Below are positions 8,950-16,149 of a DNA stretch of 64,000 bases, one piece after another (within the stretch, counting starts at the first letter, position 1; each line of letters begins with the position of its first letter). The position numbers were made by a program, and so were the translations under genes. Below the pieces are notes generated by a model that ran no database searches, was not told where the DNA came from, and worked only from the letters and a program-made list of their open reading frames with translations. This DNA is from an uncultured Bacteroidales bacterium (lineage in GTDB: Bacteria > Bacteroidota > Bacteroidia > Bacteroidales > UBA11471), in the NCBI GenBank assembly GCA_944325415.1, contig CALUZW010000002.1:62001-126000 (forward strand), given 5' to 3'.

Positions 8950-9519
8950 ATGCCAACGGGAAAACTCATCATCTTTTCAGCCCCGTCGGGCTCGGGAAAA
9001 TCGACCATCATCCGCTTCCTTCTCGAACAAAATCTCAATCTGGCCTTCTCCATCTCGGCCACATCAAGAGCACCACGCGGTGAGGAGAAAGACGGAGTTG
9101 AATATTACTTTCTCACCCCCGAAGAGTTCCGCCGCCGTATCGCCGCGGGAGACTTTCTGGAATACGAGGAGGTCTACACCGACAAGTTCTACGGCACGCT
9201 CAAAAGCGAAGTCGAACGGTTGACGAGCGCGGGGAAAAATGTAATTTTCGACGTCGATGTCGTGGGTGGAGTCAACATCAAACGCTTCTACGGCGAACGG
9301 GCGCTGTCGGTATTCATTCAGCCACCCAGCCTCGAAGAGTTGCGCCGCCGCCTTGTAGGACGGGCCACCGATGCCCCCGAGGTGATTGAAAGCCGACTGG
9401 CCAAAGCCGAATATGAAATGAGTTTTGCTCCGAAATTCGACCGCATCATCGTCAACGACGACCTCAACACCGCCGAGAACGAGGCATTGAAAACGATACA
9501 AGAGTTTCTGCAAAAATAG
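8950..9519 (+). CDS. gmk: Guanylate kinase
   Basis: Phosphorylates GMP to GDP with ATP in the purine salvage and synthesis pathway. The P-loop SAPSGSGKST lies at about residues 10-19, the GMP-binding segment SRAPRGEEKDGVEYYF at 38-54, and FDVDVVGG near 98. At 189 residues it is the usual length for the family. It starts 5 bases after yicC and is followed by nadD after 14 bases, all in one operon. Confidence 0.96.
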   Translation: MPTGKLIIFSAPSGSGKSTIIRFLLEQNLNLAFSISATSRAPRGEEKDGVEYYFLTPEEFRRRIAAGDFLEYEEVYTDKFYGTLKSEVERLTSAGKNVIFDVDVVGGVNIKRFYGERALSVFIQPPSLEELRRRLVGRATDAPEVIESRLAKAEYEMSFAPKFDRIIVNDDLNTAENEALKTIQEFLQK

Positions 9520-9533
9520 GAAAGGGTCAAGAC

Positions 9534-10112
9534 ATGGGCACCAAAGCGGGTATCTTCTCGGGATCGTTCAACCCCATACACAACGGCCATATGGCCATTG
9601 CGCGCGCACTCATCGAGCAGGAAACGCTCGACGAGATATGGTTTATAGCCTCCCCCCAAAACCCGCTTAAATCGCAGGCCGACCTGCTCGACGACGCTAC
9701 ACGCGCCCGCCTGGTGCAACTGGCCATCGAAGGCGAGAAAGGCCTTCGATACTGCGACATCGAGATGCATCTGCCCCGCCCCTCCTACACCATCACAACG
9801 TTGCAGGAACTTGCACATCGCTATCCCGACACCGATTTCAGCCTGCTCATCGGCTCGGACAACTGGGCCATCTTCGACCGCTGGAAATCGGCCGAAGAGA
9901 TTATCCGGCAATTCAGGCTGTACATCTATCCCCGTCCCGGATTTCCGGTCGACGAACCCACTCTTCCGCCGCATGTACATCTCACACAGGCACCGATGAT
10001 GGAAATCTCGTCGACCGACATACGGCACCGCATCGCAACGGGACAACCGTTTGACCGTCTGGTTCCCCGCCGCGTACACGACTACATAATCGAAAATCAT
10101 CTTTATCAATAA
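9534..10112 (+). CDS. nadD: Nicotinate-nucleotide adenylyltransferase
   Basis: Joins nicotinate mononucleotide and ATP to make deamido-NAD, the penultimate NAD step. The nucleotidyltransferase signature GIFSGSFNPIHNGHMAIA near residues 6-23 holds the HxGH motif, and the C-terminal SSTDIRHRIATG supplies the second ATP-binding segment. The 192-residue length is typical. It lies between gmk and a DUF5063 gene in the same operon. Confidence 0.95.
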   Translation: MGTKAGIFSGSFNPIHNGHMAIARALIEQETLDEIWFIASPQNPLKSQADLLDDATRARLVQLAIEGEKGLRYCDIEMHLPRPSYTITTLQELAHRYPDTDFSLLIGSDNWAIFDRWKSAEEIIRQFRLYIYPRPGFPVDEPTLPPHVHLTQAPMMEISSTDIRHRIATGQPFDRLVPRRVHDYIIENHLYQ

Positions 10113-10119
10113 CACGAAC

Positions 10120-10770
10120 ATGGATAAATACATATACGCCAAAAACAGCGTCGAATTTGTTACCGTAGGTGTCGAATTCTGCGCCTTTCTCGAACGGATA
10201 GAGAGCCTTACCCAAGAAGAGTTTGCCTCTACCGCCATCAAACTGCTGCCGCTGCTTTACCTCAAAGCCACCCTTCTGCCCATCGACGAAGAGAACGAAG
10301 ATTTTCTCGAATCGCCCGAACACTTCGTCTCGGAAGATGAATACGAATACCTGCGGGGCGACATCGAACGGCTGCTCGGAGAGAACGACGCCTACCTCGT
10401 GGTGCAAAGCGACGACATGAAATACAGCGACCTGCCACTGGGTGCCAGCATTGCCGAAGACATGGCCGACATCTATCAGGCCGTGAAAGACTGCATCGCC
10501 GCCTACCGCACCGAGAACGAAGATACCATGCGGGTGGCACTGACCGAATGCCGCGAGGAGTTTTCGAGCTACTGGGGTTCCAAACTCCTGAATGCACTCG
10601 CCGCCCTGCACCGCATCTACTACAACACCTCCGACATTCTCGACGATGGCTACGAATGTGAATGTGGCCATCACCACCCTCACACCCACGGCGACGAAGA
10701 GGGAAACTTTTATCAGAAAAGACAATCGGCCTGGCTCGACGACGAAGAAGATGCCGACCGCTGGTTATAA
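10120..10770 (+). CDS. DUF5063 domain-containing protein
   Basis: A 216-residue, strongly acidic, helical cytoplasmic protein of the Bacteroidetes family DUF5063; function unknown. It has no signal peptide. The C-terminal part contains a Cys/His-rich stretch (ECECGHHHPHTHGDEEG, about residues 183-200) that looks able to bind a metal; this is inference. It starts 7 bases after nadD and is followed after 16 bases by a 3'-5' exonuclease gene. That order suggests a role linked to nucleic acid or nucleotide turnover, though nothing in the sequence proves it. Confidence 0.85.
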   Translation: MDKYIYAKNSVEFVTVGVEFCAFLERIESLTQEEFASTAIKLLPLLYLKATLLPIDEENEDFLESPEHFVSEDEYEYLRGDIERLLGENDAYLVVQSDDMKYSDLPLGASIAEDMADIYQAVKDCIAAYRTENEDTMRVALTECREEFSSYWGSKLLNALAALHRIYYNTSDILDDGYECECGHHHPHTHGDEEGNFYQKRQSAWLDDEEDADRWL

Positions 10771-10786
10771 TTCCGACCGCTCCCGT

Positions 10787-11431
10787 ATGACATCACAAAT
10801 CAACGCAGAAAGCATCGCCTCGATGGAGGTCATCAAGTTTCCGGGCAAAATCATCACAGTCAACACCGAAAACGAAGCCTTCGCCGCTGTCGAGCATCTC
10901 CAGAAAGAGAAAGTCGTAGGCATCGACACCGAGACCAAACCCTCATTCAAGAAAGGGGTGATTCATCAGGTAGCCCTGGTGCAGATATCGACATGGGATA
11001 CCTGCTACCTGTTCCGCCTCTGCCGGCTGAAAAGTACATACGCCGTACAGCAGATTCTCGAATCGACCGATATTCTGAAAATAGGGCTTTCGCTGAAAGA
11101 TGACTTTACAGGCTTGCGACGTCTCTCGCCTATGACACCTCATCACTATATCGAGTTGCAACAGTACGCCGCCGCATTCGGCATCGAAGAGATGAGTCTG
11201 CAAAAAATCTATGCCCTCCTCTTTGAGAAGAAGATTGCCAAAACCCAGCAACTCTCAAACTGGGAAGCTACCGAACTGACCCCTGCCCAGCAACTCTATG
11301 CCGCCACCGATGCCTGGGCCTGCCTGCACATATACAAGGCCCTTCGTGGCGAACCGCTTCCGGAGGCGTTCAGAGCTACCCGCCAACTCGACAAACAAGT
11401 AAACAGCGAAAAACGTTTTATTCAAAAATGA
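10787..11431 (+). CDS. 3'-5' exonuclease, DEDDy family (RNase D-like)
   Basis: A 214-residue single-domain exonuclease of the RNase D/WRN type. The DEDD metal ligands are visible as GIDTETKP (Exo I), LKIGLSLKDDF (Exo II) and ATDAWACLHIY (Exo III, tyrosine type). There is no HRDC domain, so it is shorter than E. coli RNase D. I use the ATG at 10787 (MTSQINAES), since the frame upstream overlaps DUF5063 out of frame with non-coding character. Whether it acts on RNA or DNA cannot be told from sequence. Confidence 0.9.
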   Translation: MTSQINAESIASMEVIKFPGKIITVNTENEAFAAVEHLQKEKVVGIDTETKPSFKKGVIHQVALVQISTWDTCYLFRLCRLKSTYAVQQILESTDILKIGLSLKDDFTGLRRLSPMTPHHYIELQQYAAAFGIEEMSLQKIYALLFEKKIAKTQQLSNWEATELTPAQQLYAATDAWACLHIYKALRGEPLPEAFRATRQLDKQVNSEKRFIQK

Positions 11432-11437
11432 CACGTC

Positions 11438-11704
11438 ATGAAGAAACTGAAAAAATACAACCTCATATCGGTGCTGCTGCTTGTCTATACACTGGTATTG
11501 GCCGTGTTTGGCTGGCACCGGTTTGAGGGAGAACCGGCCGAATTTTTCGGTATTCTGGCCGCCAACATCGTGGTCATCGTTTTGTTGCGTTATGTCTTGA
11601 AACGGCGGGAAAAGTTCCGCGAAGAGATGCGTAAACGCGACAATGAACTGGACCGAAAGGCAGCGGAGAGAGATACAAAACACAACGATACGGCGGCCAA
11701 CTGA
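11438..11704 (+). CDS. Small two-helix membrane protein, DUF4229-like layout
   Basis: An 88-residue protein with two membrane helices (about residues 9-26, LISVLLLVYTLVLAVFGW, and 37-53, FFGILAANIVVIVLLRYV) and a charged, coiled-coil-prone tail (KRREKFREEMRKRDNELDRK) predicted on the cytoplasmic side. I do not recognise a named family with confidence. It is the last gene of the yicC operon, 6 bases after the exonuclease stop, and is followed by a hairpin. Confidence 0.75.
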   Translation: MKKLKKYNLISVLLLVYTLVLAVFGWHRFEGEPAEFFGILAANIVVIVLLRYVLKRREKFREEMRKRDNELDRKAAERDTKHNDTAAN

Positions 11705-11726
11705 CCGGCGTATGGCTATCAAAGGC

Positions 11727-11760
11727 AACGGGCCGACTCCTCGATGAGAGCCGGCCCGTT
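11727..11760. terminator. Hairpin between convergent genes
   Basis: Arms 11727-11739 and 11748-11760 pair over 13 positions with one mismatch. It lies between two convergent genes and can serve both strands. Confidence 0.65.
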
Positions 11761-11780
11761 ATGTAATCGTCAGGATTCTT

Positions 11781-12974
11781 TCAACGGGAACGCAACGTAA
11801 TACATGTAACCTCAGGCTCCATGCCTATGCGCATGGGCACACCGACATATCCGATACCCCGGTTGACATACAAAGCCTGCCGGCCTTCACGGTAAAGACC
11901 GTCCCACTCATCATAAAGACGCGACGAAGGCGACCAGTGCAGTCCTCCCCAGGAGATACCGCATTGTGCGGCATGGGTATGCCCTGACAGGGTTAGCGCG
12001 ATGAACGGGTGATCGAGCACCTCCTGACGCCAATGCGAGGCATCGTGCGAGAGCAGCACGGTAAACTGTGTCGTATCGGCCCCGGCCAACGCACTCGACA
12101 GATCGCCATACTGGCGGAAAGGTGGTTTGCCCACATTCTCGACACCCACCAGCAACAACGAGGTGTCTCCTACCGCCACCATGCGCGACTCGTTGAGCAG
12201 CAGGTCAAACCCGCAACGGCGTATTCCCTCTTTGGTACGCTCCAAGTTCCCGGCTTTCGCCTGCTGATTTTCCCACCGGAAATAGTCGCCGTAATCGTGA
12301 TTCCCCAATATGGCGTACTTCCCGCAGCGGGGAGTCTCTATCGAGGAGAATATATCAACTACCTCGGGGGTAATCTCATCGGAAAAGTTATTGACAAAAT
12401 CACCGGTAAAGACAATCATGTCGGCCTGACACTCCTGGGCAAGACGAGCAGCCCGCCGCATGGTCCGGGTATAATCGCCCCAGTTGCCGACGTGCATATC
12501 GGAGAGCTGTACGATTTTGAAGCCGTCGAGTTGCCGGGGCAGCCCGTCATATGCAATCTCCACCTGCTTGACATGTACCCTCGTGCGCCCGACAAGAGCC
12601 CCGTATAGCAACAAAATCGCCAAAACGACTGCGACCCCTGCACCGACCCGTGAAAGCCAAAGCGATATTTTCCGGCTGAAACCGTTCAGTATCCAACCAA
12701 TGATATCGAACAGCGCATAGAAAAGTTTGGGCAGATATATCAACGCAAACAACCACAATATCCATGTTATGTGAGACATGAGTCTGTAATCGGGCACATC
12801 GTGCGAAAACAGACGCATGCCACAGAAAAACAGCACAAAAAACAGTGCCGGCAACCAATAGACATAGCGCAAATAGGTGTTTCCTATACGTTTACGTATC
12901 TTCCAATAGATCCATACATCGGGACCGACAATAACCAGTAACCCGATAATCATAGGCATAAGATAGAATTTCAT
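11781..12974 (-). CDS. Membrane-anchored metallophosphoesterase (YkuE-like)
   Basis: A 397-residue protein with four or so N-terminal membrane helices (first about 150 residues) followed by a calcineurin-like phosphoesterase domain. The metal-binding motifs are in order: LSDMHVG, FTGDFVNN, LGNHDYGD and SGHTHAAQ. Related YkuE-type enzymes are metal-dependent phosphoesterases acting on membrane-associated phosphate esters; the substrate here is unknown. I take the ATG at 12974 (MKFYLMPM...), since the 18 residues upstream are not membrane-like. It is last in a minus-strand run behind rlmD and the MFS gene. Confidence 0.9.
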   Translation of the reverse strand: MKFYLMPMIIGLLVIVGPDVWIYWKIRKRIGNTYLRYVYWLPALFFVLFFCGMRLFSHDVPDYRLMSHITWILWLFALIYLPKLFYALFDIIGWILNGFSRKISLWLSRVGAGVAVVLAILLLYGALVGRTRVHVKQVEIAYDGLPRQLDGFKIVQLSDMHVGNWGDYTRTMRRAARLAQECQADMIVFTGDFVNNFSDEITPEVVDIFSSIETPRCGKYAILGNHDYGDYFRWENQQAKAGNLERTKEGIRRCGFDLLLNESRMVAVGDTSLLLVGVENVGKPPFRQYGDLSSALAGADTTQFTVLLSHDASHWRQEVLDHPFIALTLSGHTHAAQCGISWGGLHWSPSSRLYDEWDGLYREGRQALYVNRGIGYVGVPMRIGMEPEVTCITLRSR

Positions 12975-13070
12975 ACCGCAAACTTTAAGCGTGTTGTTCC
13001 AATGACAGACGAAATACCGGCTATACAACCATCGGTCATAGGAACCGGTTTTTCGTCCAATCGAAAAAGT

Positions 13071-14441
13071 TTATTTCTTCATGTTCGGCTCTTCGAGGCC
13101 ATAATGCGAACGTGCATCTTCTTTTTTCAGCACCAGCGAAATCAATATGGCTATGAAACCGAAAAATGCGAAGATAAGCATGGGTATGGTGTAGTCGTAA
13201 GAGAGATTTCCCATACCGTCGTCCCGGGTCGAATAGTTCTCAATAACCCACCCGATGAGTACCGGCACCATGGAAAGGCCGATATTCTGTATATAGAAAA
13301 TCGTGGCATAGGCCGAGCCCAGTTGTTTCATGGGAATAATCTTGGGCACGCTGGGCCACAAAGCCGAAGGCACCAGAGAGAAGGCAATCCCCAACACAAT
13401 CATTATCACAATGGCAAACCACCATGTGTTCAGAATGGGCAGAGCAAAGAGCAGATGTACCACCATGAGCATGACCGAACCGATAATCATAAGAGTAGCG
13501 CCTTTACCTATACGGTCGTAGAGCGAACCAAAGAGCGGGGTGAGCAAGATGGTACCAAAAGGCAACATCGCCGGTATGAGACCCGCCATTTGGGGTTCGA
13601 CATGATACTTGGCAATCATGAGTTTGGTAGCAAACTTCAAGAAGGGGAACACGCCGGCATAGAACATCAGACACAAAAGCGTGATGAGCCAGAATCCCTT
13701 GTTGGTAAATATCATCTTCAAGTCTTTGAGCTGGAAACGCTCCTCGGCCTCCTCCTGTACCGCCTCGACCGAACGGTCGAGTTTCTTGTCCATCACACAA
13801 TAGACCAGATAGGCTACCAGCCCTACGCAGAGGCACAAAGCGCCGAAAAGCACCGGATAGGAGATGTCGCCCATCGCTCTTGCCATAGGCAGACTGCACG
13901 CCAGTGCCACCGCCGTACCGATACGGGCCATGGCTACCTGTAAGCCCATGGCCAGCGCCACCTCATGACCTGTAAACCACTTGATAATCACCTTTGAAAC
14001 TGTAATTCCCGTAATCTCGGCACCCATACCGAAGATGGCAAATCCCAAGCTGGCCAACACAACCTGTATGTGGTAACCCATGAATGTGGCGTCGCCAAAA
14101 TCGGTAGAGAGGGCATACCATTTGAGCAAGGCTCCTCCCAGCATGAGCGACGAACTCATCACGCCGGTAAAACGGATACCGCAACGGTCGAGTATAATAC
14201 CGCCAAAGAAGAGCATCAGCAAGAACACATTGATGTAGCCATAGGCCCCCGAGAAAAATCCATACTCGGAACTGCTCCACCCCAGACCGCCTTCGGCAAC
14301 GGGTGTGGTACACATCACTTCGAGCGATGCCATCACATCGGTAATAAAATAGCCGCACATCATCGTGAACGACACGATAAACATGGCTGTCCAGCGTGCC
14401 ACGGGGCTGTCGTTGAGTTTTTTTCTGATTAATTCTGTCAT
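13071..14441 (-). CDS. Major facilitator superfamily transporter
   Basis: A 456-residue, roughly 12-helix inner-membrane carrier. The MFS loop motif is degenerate (GGIILDRCGIRFTG after helix 2; GSLYDRIGKGATLM after helix 8), with a central charged loop near residues 220-240 separating the two six-helix halves. The ATG at 14441 (MTELIRKKLND...) is preferred over a GTG at 14471. The substrate is not evident; an organic anion or sugar phosphate is possible. It lies 69 bases downstream of rlmD, separated by a hairpin. Confidence 0.88.
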   Translation of the reverse strand: MTELIRKKLNDSPVARWTAMFIVSFTMMCGYFITDVMASLEVMCTTPVAEGGLGWSSSEYGFFSGAYGYINVFLLMLFFGGIILDRCGIRFTGVMSSSLMLGGALLKWYALSTDFGDATFMGYHIQVVLASLGFAIFGMGAEITGITVSKVIIKWFTGHEVALAMGLQVAMARIGTAVALACSLPMARAMGDISYPVLFGALCLCVGLVAYLVYCVMDKKLDRSVEAVQEEAEERFQLKDLKMIFTNKGFWLITLLCLMFYAGVFPFLKFATKLMIAKYHVEPQMAGLIPAMLPFGTILLTPLFGSLYDRIGKGATLMIIGSVMLMVVHLLFALPILNTWWFAIVIMIVLGIAFSLVPSALWPSVPKIIPMKQLGSAYATIFYIQNIGLSMVPVLIGWVIENYSTRDDGMGNLSYDYTIPMLIFAFFGFIAILISLVLKKEDARSHYGLEEPNMKK

Positions 14442-14473
14442 TTCTATCTTGTTTTTGATTCTCTCAAACACAG

Positions 14474-14509
14474 AAAGAGAGAAGCTGTTTTGTGAAAGCC
14501 TCTCTCCTT
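14474..14509 (-). terminator. Hairpin after rlmD
   Basis: Arms 14474-14485 and 14498-14509 form a 12-bp stem. On the minus-strand RNA both apparent mismatches become G-U pairs, so the stem is complete only in that direction. It lies directly downstream of the rlmD stop and may reduce read-through into the MFS gene. Confidence 0.5.
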
Positions 14510-14510
14510 G

Positions 14511-15926
14511 TTATTTCTCTTTTTTCTCCAACAGCACTACGTTCTCAACGTGTTGTGTGTGCGGGAACATATCTACGGGCTGTACCCGTGCCACCCGGTA
14601 GTCGACATCGAGCAGGGCGAGGTCGCGCGCCTGTGTCGCCGGATTGCAACTCACATATACAATGCGACGCGGCGAAGCAAAAAGAATGGTCTTCACCACA
14701 TCGTCGTGCATACCGGCACGGGGCGGGTCGGTAATGATGACATCGGGACGTCCATGCTCCTCGATGAAGTCGGTCGTGAGTATGTCTTTCATGTCGCCGG
14801 CATAGAAGAGGGTATTGTCGAGACCATTGAATGCCGCATTGGCCTTGGCATCTTCGATAGCCTCGGGTACATACTCTATACCTATAACCTTGCGCACCTT
14901 GCGGGCTATGAAGTTGGCTATCGTACCGGTACCGGTGTAGAGGTCATAGACCAGCTCGTTGCCGGTGAGGGCGGCAAAATCGGCAGCTACCTTGTACAAC
15001 TCATAGGCCTGGGCCGAGTTGGTCTGATAAAACGACTTGGGTCCTATCTTGAAACGCAGGCCGTCCATCTCTTCAAGAATGTAGTCGCGTCCGCGGAAGG
15101 TATGCACTTCACGGTCGGTAATCGTGTCGTTGGCCTTGGTGTTGATGATATAAAGAAGCGATGTTATCTGCGGGAACTCCCGGGCGATAAAACTCATCAG
15201 GGCTTCGATGCGGGGAGCATCGTCTTCGTAAAAGACCACAATGAGCATGATTTCGCCCGTCGAAGCCGTGCGCACAATGATATTGCGCATAAGACCGGTC
15301 TGCTCGCGCAAATCGAAGAACGGATAGTCATTATCAAGAGCAAACTGTTTGATGGCCAACCGTATGCGATTGGAGATATCGTCTTGCAGCCAACACTTCT
15401 TGATGTCAAGCACCTTATCGAACATACCGGGAATGTGGAATCCCAAGGCATTGCGTTCGGTATACTCCTCGGCCGAAGCCAACTGCTCGGTAGTGAGCCA
15501 AGACTTGTTGGAGAAGGTGAATTCGAGTTTGTTGCGATAGAACTCAGTGCGGGCCGACCCTTTGATGGGGTCGAACTCGGGCAAGGGTATTTTTCCGATG
15601 CGGGTCAGATTGTCAAATACCTGTTTCTGCTTGAATTGCAACTGACGGTCATAGGGAATGTGTTGAAACTTGCAGCCGCCACACACGCCGAAATGTTCGC
15701 AAAACGGTGTTACACGCATGGGCGAAGCCTTGTGCATACGCACGATGCGACCTTCGGCATATTTATGTTTCTTCCGGAATATCTGTATATCGACAATGTC
15801 GCCCGGCGCTCCGTAGGGAACAAAAACGACCAAGTCGTTTACCCGCGCCAGCGACTTTCCCTCGGCGGCAATATCGGTTATCTCCACCTGTTCCAGGACA
15901 GGAAGTTCTTTCTTTTTTCGAGCCAA
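14511..15926 (-). CDS. rlmD: 23S rRNA (uracil-C5)-methyltransferase, RlmD/RumA type
   Basis: Methylates a 23S rRNA uridine at C5 using SAM. The N-terminal TRAM domain covers about residues 8-65. The iron-sulfur cysteines are in CEHFGVCGGCKF, with a later cysteine in KKCWLQ. SAM binding is at VYDLYTGTGTIANF and the catalytic cysteine in YVSCNPATQARDL. The start is a TTG at 15926: the same frame has a stop two codons upstream, and the next in-frame ATG would delete the TRAM domain. A -7 box (TACCTTTG on minus) lies at 15960-15967. The family also holds RlmCD-type enzymes, so the exact uridine is uncertain. Confidence 0.93.
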   Translation of the reverse strand: MARKKKELPVLEQVEITDIAAEGKSLARVNDLVVFVPYGAPGDIVDIQIFRKKHKYAEGRIVRMHKASPMRVTPFCEHFGVCGGCKFQHIPYDRQLQFKQKQVFDNLTRIGKIPLPEFDPIKGSARTEFYRNKLEFTFSNKSWLTTEQLASAEEYTERNALGFHIPGMFDKVLDIKKCWLQDDISNRIRLAIKQFALDNDYPFFDLREQTGLMRNIIVRTASTGEIMLIVVFYEDDAPRIEALMSFIAREFPQITSLLYIINTKANDTITDREVHTFRGRDYILEEMDGLRFKIGPKSFYQTNSAQAYELYKVAADFAALTGNELVYDLYTGTGTIANFIARKVRKVIGIEYVPEAIEDAKANAAFNGLDNTLFYAGDMKDILTTDFIEEHGRPDVIITDPPRAGMHDDVVKTILFASPRRIVYVSCNPATQARDLALLDVDYRVARVQPVDMFPHTQHVENVVLLEKKEK

Positions 15927-16037
15927 AACTTACAGTTTTTGAATAAAAACAAATTCGCTCAAAGGTAGCGATTATTCTTTTAATTTCCCCACCTATTCGA
16001 GAAAAAAACAATATACAGGCAAAATGGGCAGGAATCT

Positions 16038-16069
16038 TTTGTATATCTCTGCCATTCCTTTTATTTTTG
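16038..16069 (+). promoter_or_regulatory. Promoter for ppdK
   Basis: TTTG at 16038-16041 and TATTTTTG at 16062-16069, 20 bases apart, are full matches to the Bacteroides -33 and -7 boxes. The ppdK leader is about 70 bases. Confidence 0.78.
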
Positions 16070-16149
16070 TAAAGACCAAGAAAAACATTTTTATCAGTCT
16101 ATTTGTATTTTATAGAGACAAAAAAACCTTATAATAACCTTATTTTTAT

